A stretch of 64,000 bases of DNA from Sulfitobacter sp. 20_GPM-1509m (GTDB lineage: Bacteria; Pseudomonadota; Alphaproteobacteria; Rhodobacterales; Rhodobacteraceae). Below the pieces are notes generated by a model. It did not search any database. It was not told the DNA's origin and saw only the letters and a list, made by a program, of their open reading frames with translations. Of this stretch, positions 59,123 through 64,000 are shown one piece after another. The number at the start of each line of letters is the position of its first letter. Position 1 is the first letter of the stretch. A program made the translations under genes and the position numbers. The DNA lies in assembly GCF_000620505.1 (NCBI RefSeq), contig NZ_JIBC01000014.1, forward strand, positions 1 through 64,000. Direction: 5' to 3'.

Positions 59123-59827
59123 CTACTTTGACGATGCTGTGCCCATCAGGATCTTGCGCGAATGGGATGCAAACTCGCGCCGCCAGATCACGCCAAGCGT
59201 GAAGGCGGTGGCGATCATCAGCGGGATCGGTCCCAGCAGCCAGGCCGCCATGGCGATGCCGAAATAAACCGCGCGCAGGCCGCGGTTAAAGCTGCGGGCG
59301 GCGGTGATGTTGATCTCGGCGGACTGGTTGGCGCGGGGCAGGGCAATCGGGTCGTTCGGATCATTGGGCACCGAGGCCATGACCACGGCGGCGTAGCCGA
59401 ACAGCCGGTTGGACCAGACGAATTTCAGGAAGGCGTTGGTCAGGAACAGGCTGATGATCAGCAACTTGGCCTCCCATACAAAGATGGGTGCGGACGCCAG
59501 AACCAGATCGTTGGCGATATCGGTGATATGTTCAGCATTGCCGATCATCGCCAGTGCGCCGCCGATGGCAATGGCTGAGGTCGAGGCGAAGAAGGCCGTG
59601 CTTTGACGCAGGCTGGCCAGAATTTGCGCGTCGAAGATGCGGGGGGTACGGGTGATCATCTGGACCATCCATTCACGGCGATAGCCCGCCATGATGCGGG
59701 CTGTTGAAGGGTGTTTGGATGTGGTGCTTTCCACGCGCCAGCCGATCAGCAGCCATGCCGCGACAAGCAGGGCGAGGGCCACGTAGTCAAGCGTGCCAAA
59801 CAGGGCGAGGCGATTGGTCCAGGTCAT
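59123..59827 (-). CDS. DUF599-domain membrane protein
   Basis: A 234-residue protein from the ATG at 59827 with about four to five hydrophobic segments. YRREWMVQMITRTPRIFDAQ and ARSFNRGLRAVYFGIAMAAWL are typical of DUF599 (COG3821) proteins, which are conserved in proteobacteria but of unknown role. Divergent from glcD, whose promoter region carries a dyad. Confidence 0.87.
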   Translation of the reverse strand: MTWTNRLALFGTLDYVALALLVAAWLLIGWRVESTTSKHPSTARIMAGYRREWMVQMITRTPRIFDAQILASLRQSTAFFASTSAIAIGGALAMIGNAEHITDIANDLVLASAPIFVWEAKLLIISLFLTNAFLKFVWSNRLFGYAAVVMASVPNDPNDPIALPRANQSAEINITAARSFNRGLRAVYFGIAMAAWLLGPIPLMIATAFTLGVIWRREFASHSRKILMGTASSK

Positions 59828-59872
59828 GCTAGAGTGATAGGGTGTATTCCGGCCCCTTGTCACGCGGTGAAA

Positions 59873-59893
59873 TTGGTAATATTATTTTACCAA
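59873..59893. promoter_or_regulatory. Putative GntR-type operator before glcD
   Basis: TTGGTAA and TTACCAA arms surround seven A/T bases. The dyad lies 15 bp upstream of the glcD ATG and 46 bp from the divergent DUF599 gene. GlcC/FadR-type GntR regulators bind TGGT...ACCA dyads, so a glycolate-responsive GntR protein is a fair guess; no such gene lies in the window. Confidence 0.6.
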
Positions 59894-59907
59894 TAGGAGA
59901 AATTGCC

Positions 59908-61356
59908 ATGGAAATGCCGATCCCGAACCCTGCTGTTCTGGCCCGCAAGGACCGTGTGGTTGCGCGGTTGTTGCAGGTATTGCCTTCCGACGCCGTGATC
60001 AGTGACGTGGCCGAGACACGCGCTTATGAATGCGACGCGCTGACCGCTTATAAATGCGCGCCGATGGTGGCGGTTTTGCCCGCTTCAACACGGGAAGTTT
60101 CGGACGTGCTGCGCATTTGCCACGAAGAGGGCGTGCCCGTGGTGCCGCGCGGGTCGGGCACCTCGCTGGCCGGTGGCGCGCTGCCTACGGCGGATTGCGT
60201 TATTCTGGGCGTGGCGCGGATGAACGATGTGATCGAAACGGATTACGCCAACCGGATCATCCGCGTGCAGACAGGACGCACCAACCTGAGCGTGACAGGC
60301 GCAGTCGAGGAAGACGGTTTTTTCTATGCGCCGGACCCGTCCAGTCAGTTGGCCTGTGCCATCGCGGGCAATATCGCGATGAACAGCGGCGGGGCGCATT
60401 GCCTGAAATACGGGGTGACGACCAACAACCTGATGGGTGTCACGCTGGTGCAGATGGATGGCACTGTCGTCGAGATCGGCGGCGGCTATCTGGACGCGGG
60501 CGGGCTGGACCTGTTGGGTGTCATCTGCGGCTCGGAAGGACAGTTGGGCGTGGTGACCGAGGCGACCCTGCGCATCCTGCACAAGCCTGAGGGTGCACGG
60601 CCCGTGCTGATGGGCTTTGACGACAACGAGGTGGCGGGAGCCTGCGTGTCGGATATCATCAAGGCGGGCGTTCTGCCCGTGGCGATCGAGTTCATGGACC
60701 GACCCTGTATCGAAGCGACCGAAGCCTTTGCCGGGGCCGGATACCCGGATTGCGAGGCCTTGTTGATCGTCGAGGTTGAAGGCTCGGACGCCGAAATTGA
60801 CGACCAGCTGGCGCGGATCATGGAGATCGCGCGGCGGCACAATCCAGTGGAACTGCGCGAAAGCAAGTCGCCCGAGGAAAGCGCCCGCATCTGGCTGGGG
60901 CGCAAGAGTGCCTTCGGCGCGATGGGGCAGATCAACGATTATATGTGTCTGGACGGGACGATTCCGGTGTCGTCGCTGCCTTTCGTGTTGCGGCGCATCG
61001 GCGAGATGTCGGCGGAATACGGGCTGCGGGTGGGCAACGTGTTCCATGCGGGCGACGGCAACATGCATCCGCTGATCCTGTTCGATGCGAACAAGCCGGG
61101 CGATCTGGAGCTGTGCGAGACCTTTGGCGCCGAGGTGCTGAAACTGTGCGTTGAAGTGGGCGGCTGCCTGACCGGCGAACACGGGGTTGGTATCGAGAAA
61201 CGCGATCTGATGCATGTCCAGTACAACAAGGACGATCTTGAGGCCCAGATGGCGGTGAAGGACGTGTTCGATCCACAATGGCTGCTGAACCCTGCCAAGG
61301 TCTTTCCGCTGGACGCCTCGGATGCGCGCCGCAGGATCGAGATGGCGGCGCAATAG
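59908..61356 (+). CDS. glcD: Glycolate oxidase FAD subunit GlcD
   Basis: A 482-residue FAD-linked oxidase. FAD-binding type 4 blocks are VPVVPRGSGTSLAGGALPTA, YAPDPSSQLACAIAGNIAMN and GSEGQLGVVTEATLRILHKP; the C-terminal cap ends with VFHAGDGNMHPLILFDANKP and GGCLTGEHGVGIEKRDLM, the metal/substrate site. With GlcE and GlcF it oxidises glycolate to glyoxylate at the membrane. The ATG at 59908 follows TAGGAGA. Length matches the family (about 480-500). Confidence 0.95.
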   Translation: MEMPIPNPAVLARKDRVVARLLQVLPSDAVISDVAETRAYECDALTAYKCAPMVAVLPASTREVSDVLRICHEEGVPVVPRGSGTSLAGGALPTADCVILGVARMNDVIETDYANRIIRVQTGRTNLSVTGAVEEDGFFYAPDPSSQLACAIAGNIAMNSGGAHCLKYGVTTNNLMGVTLVQMDGTVVEIGGGYLDAGGLDLLGVICGSEGQLGVVTEATLRILHKPEGARPVLMGFDDNEVAGACVSDIIKAGVLPVAIEFMDRPCIEATEAFAGAGYPDCEALLIVEVEGSDAEIDDQLARIMEIARRHNPVELRESKSPEESARIWLGRKSAFGAMGQINDYMCLDGTIPVSSLPFVLRRIGEMSAEYGLRVGNVFHAGDGNMHPLILFDANKPGDLELCETFGAEVLKLCVEVGGCLTGEHGVGIEKRDLMHVQYNKDDLEAQMAVKDVFDPQWLLNPAKVFPLDASDARRRIEMAAQ

Positions 61357-61401
61357 GGGGCCAGCCCCCTGACCCCCCGGGATATTTGGAGCCAAAAGAA
61401 G
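61357..61401. repeat. Roseobacter-type intergenic module, copy 2
   Basis: GGGGCCAGCCCCCTGACCCCCC, then GGGATATTTGGAGCCAAAAG and AAG. This GC-rich stem plus ATATTTGGAGCCAAAAGAAG is a common intergenic filler in Rhodobacteraceae (from memory, not looked up). Here it also supplies the glcE ribosome site. Confidence 0.6.
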
Positions 61402-62517
61402 ATGATGACACCGCAGAGCGAAAAAGAGCTGGCCGGGATGATTGCGGGGGCCACGGGGCCACTGGCCGTGCAGGGTGGCGGCACACGCGGCTTTGCGGGG
61501 GCGGGTGATGTGCTGTGTTCTGCAGGGCTGGCCGGGATCACGTTGTACGAGCCGGGCGCCTTGACGCTGGTGGCAGGTGCCGGCACCCCGGTGACCGAGA
61601 TCGAGGCGGCGCTGGCGGCGGAACATCAGCGGTTGGCGTTCGAGCCGATGGACCACCGTGCGCTCTTGGACACCACAGGCACACCGACCATTGGCGGTGT
61701 GATGGCGGCCAATGTCAGCGGACCGCGGCGAATCGCGGTGGGCGCTGCGCGTGATTTTGCGCTGGGCGTGCGGTTCGTCGATGGCACGGGGCGGATCGTA
61801 AAGAACGGCGGGCGGGTGATGAAGAACGTCACCGGCTATGATCTGGTCAAGTTGATGTGCGGGTCGTTTGGCACCCTGGGTGTGCTCAGCGAGATTTCGA
61901 TGAAAGTGCTGCCAGCGCCCGAGACCGAAGCCAGTCTGGTGATTGGCACTGAGCTTGCCGAACAGGCGGTCGCGGCGCTGTCGCGTGCCTTGGGATCGCC
62001 CTTCGAGGTTACGGGGGCGGCTTTTCTGCCGGACCGGGGCGCAGTGGTGCGGATTGAGGGATTTGAAACCTCTGTCGCTTATCGGTTGGGGGCGCTCGAA
62101 GGTATTCTGAGCGGCTTTGGCGAAATCGAACGGCTGAACGCCGACGCGTCGCATGCCCTGTGGCGCGGGGTGCGGGACGTGCAGCCCTTTGTCGGGCGCG
62201 CGGGAGATGTGTGGCGTGTGTCGGTCAAGCCTGGGGATGCGCCCGGGATTGTCGCCGCATTGCCCGAGGGAGCGGACTATATGCTGGATTGGGGCGGTGG
62301 CCTGATTTGGGTGCTCTGTGCTGCAGGCACGGATTTGCGCGCGAAACTCGCGCCGTTTGCAGGGCACGCGACCCTTGTGCGGGCCGACGCGGGCGTGCGG
62401 GCGCGGCTGGGTGTATTCCAGCCCGAGGCACCCGCGCTGGCCGCGTTGACGCAAGGCGTGCGTGCGCGGTTCGACCCGCGCGGGGTGCTGAACGGTGGCG
62501 GGGTGAAAGCGGCCTGA
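61402..62517 (+). CDS. glcE: Glycolate oxidase subunit GlcE
   Basis: A 371-residue FAD-binding protein. LAVQGGGTRGFAGAGDVLC and TPTIGGVMAANVSGPRRIAV with VMKNVTGYDLVKLMCGSFGT are the PCMH FAD-binding blocks of GlcE. It has a shorter cap than GlcD. It is required for glycolate oxidase activity together with GlcD and GlcF. Its stop overlaps the next small gene (TGATG). Confidence 0.94.
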   Translation: MMTPQSEKELAGMIAGATGPLAVQGGGTRGFAGAGDVLCSAGLAGITLYEPGALTLVAGAGTPVTEIEAALAAEHQRLAFEPMDHRALLDTTGTPTIGGVMAANVSGPRRIAVGAARDFALGVRFVDGTGRIVKNGGRVMKNVTGYDLVKLMCGSFGTLGVLSEISMKVLPAPETEASLVIGTELAEQAVAALSRALGSPFEVTGAAFLPDRGAVVRIEGFETSVAYRLGALEGILSGFGEIERLNADASHALWRGVRDVQPFVGRAGDVWRVSVKPGDAPGIVAALPEGADYMLDWGGGLIWVLCAAGTDLRAKLAPFAGHATLVRADAGVRARLGVFQPEAPALAALTQGVRARFDPRGVLNGGGVKAA

Positions 62518-62885
62518 TGGTGTTCTGGATTGCTCTGTTCGTGGTGGTCTTTGGCTTTGGTCCATGGGTGTTCCTGCGGCTGATGCATCTGACACCATCC
62601 TCTGCCGTCTTTGCCAGACTGGTCGCCTTTGTGGTGATGGCAGCGGCGGCAAGCCTGTGGTTGCGATTTCTGGCACCGGTTCCGTGGGGCGTGAATGTCT
62701 GGGCGACGTGGACCGGCATGATCCTGATCTGGACGGCGTGGATTGCGGTGCTGGCGCTGGCGGCGCTGGCCTTGCGACAGGTGGATCAGGGTCCCGCTAT
62801 GCGACGCTGGACCGGTGTGATCGGTGCAATGGGCACAACGGTGCCGTGGTTCGGTCTGGCCTCGGCCCGGCTGATGAGCAGTTGA
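62517..62885 (+). CDS. Small four-helix membrane protein within the glc operon
   Basis: A 122-residue protein with four hydrophobic stretches (about residues 3-22, 33-52, 62-84 and 95-115). The ATG at 62517 overlaps the glcE stop, and glcF begins 10 bp after its stop, so it is part of the operon. I know no named family. It could anchor the soluble GlcDEF complex to the membrane or aid electron transfer to quinone, since none of the three subunits has an obvious membrane helix. Confidence 0.75.
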   Translation: MVFWIALFVVVFGFGPWVFLRLMHLTPSSAVFARLVAFVVMAAAASLWLRFLAPVPWGVNVWATWTGMILIWTAWIAVLALAALALRQVDQGPAMRRWTGVIGAMGTTVPWFGLASARLMSS

Positions 62886-62895
62886 AAGAGAGACG

Positions 62896-64000
62896 ATGCA
62901 AACGACCTTCACACCCGAACAGTTGCAGGATCCAAAGATTCAGCGTGCCAACCAGATCCTGCGGTCTTGTGTGCATTGCGGGTTCTGCACTGCCACCTGT
63001 CCCACCTACCAGGTGCTGGGCGACGAATTGGACAGCCCGCGCGGGCGCATCTACCTGATCAAGGACATGCTGGAAAACGAACGGGTGCCGGATGCCAAGA
63101 CGGTGGGGCACATTGACCGTTGCCTGTCGTGTCTGGCGTGCATGACCACATGCCCATCGGGGGTGCATTACATGCATCTGGTGGATCAGGCGCGGGAATA
63201 TATCGAGGACCGCTACAAACGCCCGTTCAGCGACCGCGCCCTGCGCTGGGTTCTGGCGCGGGTGCTGCCCTATCCCACGCGGTTCCGGGTTGCTCTGCTG
63301 GGGGCCAAGATGGCGCGACCCTTTGCGCGGTTGCTGCCCGATCCGCGTCTGCGTGCGATGATCGCGATGGCGCCGAAACAGGTGCCGCCCGTCAGCCGCA
63401 ACGACGACCCGCAAAGCTTTGCGCCGGTGGTGCCCCGGATCAAGCGTGTGGCGCTGATGACCGGCTGTGCGCAAAAGGCGCTGAACACGGACATCAACGA
63501 TGCCACGATCCGCCTGCTGACACGGCTGGGCTGCGAGGTGGTGGTGGCGAAAGGGGCGGGATGCTGCGGGGCGTTGACCCATCACATGGGCAAGAGCGGG
63601 GAAAGCCACGCGGCGGCGGCCAGAAACATCACGGCCTGGACCGCCGAAATGGACGGCGACGGGCTGGATGCGATTGTGATCAACACCTCGGGCTGTGGCA
63701 CCACGGTAAAGGACTATGGCCATATGTTCACGCGCACCGATATGGAAGGTGACGCCAGGCGTGTGGCCGAAAAGGCGATGGATATCAGCGAGTTGCTGGT
63801 GCAGCTGATGACGCCGGAGCATATCGCGCGCAGCCCGAACATGGCGGCGATGGGCATCGCGGGGACGGATGCCACGGGGCCGGGCGGCAATGAACGTGCG
63901 GTCACCGTTGCCTATCACGCGGCCTGTTCGTTGCAGCACGGTCAGCAGATCAAGACCCATCCGAAAACCTTGCTCAAGATGGCCGGATTTGGCGTGGTCG
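62896..64000 (+). CDS. glcF: Glycolate oxidase iron-sulfur subunit GlcF, partial
   Basis: The first 368 codons are visible and continue past the edge. Two [4Fe-4S] motifs CVHCGFCTATCP and CLSCLACMTTCPSG lie in the N-terminal part, followed by the first cysteine-rich CCG-type domain (KGAGCCGALTHHMGKSGESH and VINTSGCGTTVKDY), and the start of the second (YHAACSLQHGQ). It passes electrons from GlcD/E to the quinone pool. AAAGAGAGAC precedes the ATG. Confidence 0.94.
   Translation, partial: MQTTFTPEQLQDPKIQRANQILRSCVHCGFCTATCPTYQVLGDELDSPRGRIYLIKDMLENERVPDAKTVGHIDRCLSCLACMTTCPSGVHYMHLVDQAREYIEDRYKRPFSDRALRWVLARVLPYPTRFRVALLGAKMARPFARLLPDPRLRAMIAMAPKQVPPVSRNDDPQSFAPVVPRIKRVALMTGCAQKALNTDINDATIRLLTRLGCEVVVAKGAGCCGALTHHMGKSGESHAAAARNITAWTAEMDGDGLDAIVINTSGCGTTVKDYGHMFTRTDMEGDARRVAEKAMDISELLVQLMTPEHIARSPNMAAMGIAGTDATGPGGNERAVTVAYHAACSLQHGQQIKTHPKTLLKMAGFGVV

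Noticed and set aside
60085-62676. 863-codon open frame on the minus strand opposite glcD and glcE
   Set aside because: It is exactly antisense to two well-identified genes in GC-rich DNA; its translation is low-complexity Arg/His/Gln sequence without any domain.

Overview
The window looks like a chromosomal segment of a Roseobacter-group alphaproteobacterium (Rhodobacteraceae). The basis is established gene neighbourhoods: glcD-glcE-(small membrane gene)-glcF, rsfS-rlmH, a leuC/leuD/leuB region, pobA-pcaCHG with divergent pcaQ, the Anbu proteasome-like cluster, TAXI/TRAP and TctABC transporters, and GC-rich codon use. The genus cannot be fixed from the sequence alone.

Region 1 (1 to about 23.55 kb) is accessory DNA. 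The left edge holds two nested IS3-type elements, then a leftward tniQ. At 17.9-23.3 kb a rightward set encodes a Lon-like AAA+ ATPase, a TnsA-like protein whose active-site motif is altered, a TnsB-type DDE transposase and a TnsC/TniB-type ATPase. It ends in a strong terminator followed by repeats that resemble TnsB-binding boxes. Between tniQ and this set lies a 15-kb stretch of cargo-like genes: an AraC regulator with a TAXI-TRAP/PhzF/RidA/esterase operon, a LysE exporter, an unknown protein with an HNH-like core, a DUF5071 protein, two membrane proteins with a divergent MarR regulator, a GST, an aldo/keto reductase with a divergent TetR regulator, and a small zinc-ribbon-like membrane protein. 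IS remnants and decayed intergenic repeats are scattered through it. I read the whole stretch as a Tn7-like element, split or rearranged, whose left end is outside the window or destroyed.

Region 2 (23.6 to 64 kb) reads as host backbone. It runs: VOC protein with divergent HxlR regulator; the four-gene Anbu cluster; an FAD oxidoreductase with a uronate-dehydrogenase-like enzyme; 4-hydroxybenzoate/protocatechuate genes (pobA, pcaC, pcaH, pcaG) with divergent pcaQ; a tripartite tricarboxylate transporter (tctCBA) with divergent tctDE and an overlapping third gene for a periplasmic binding protein; an agmatine-deiminase/amidase pair; an HIBADH-family dehydrogenase and a MaoC/HTD2-type dehydratase; RidA with a divergent WYL regulator; tRNA-Pro(CGG); a DMT exporter; leuB, leuD and leuC with unrelated genes between them; an MscS channel; a Sel1-repeat protein; rsfS-rlmH; DUF599; and the glycolate oxidase operon, cut by the right edge within glcF.

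The theme of the backbone part is uptake and oxidation of small organic acids, aromatic acids and polyamine-type compounds, with regulators mostly divergent from the genes they probably control. Several inverted repeats sit exactly in those divergent gaps. Intra-operon hairpins follow both periplasmic-binding-protein genes (TAXI and tctC), as expected where the binding protein must outnumber its permease. All functional calls come from reading sequence motifs; no database search was run.
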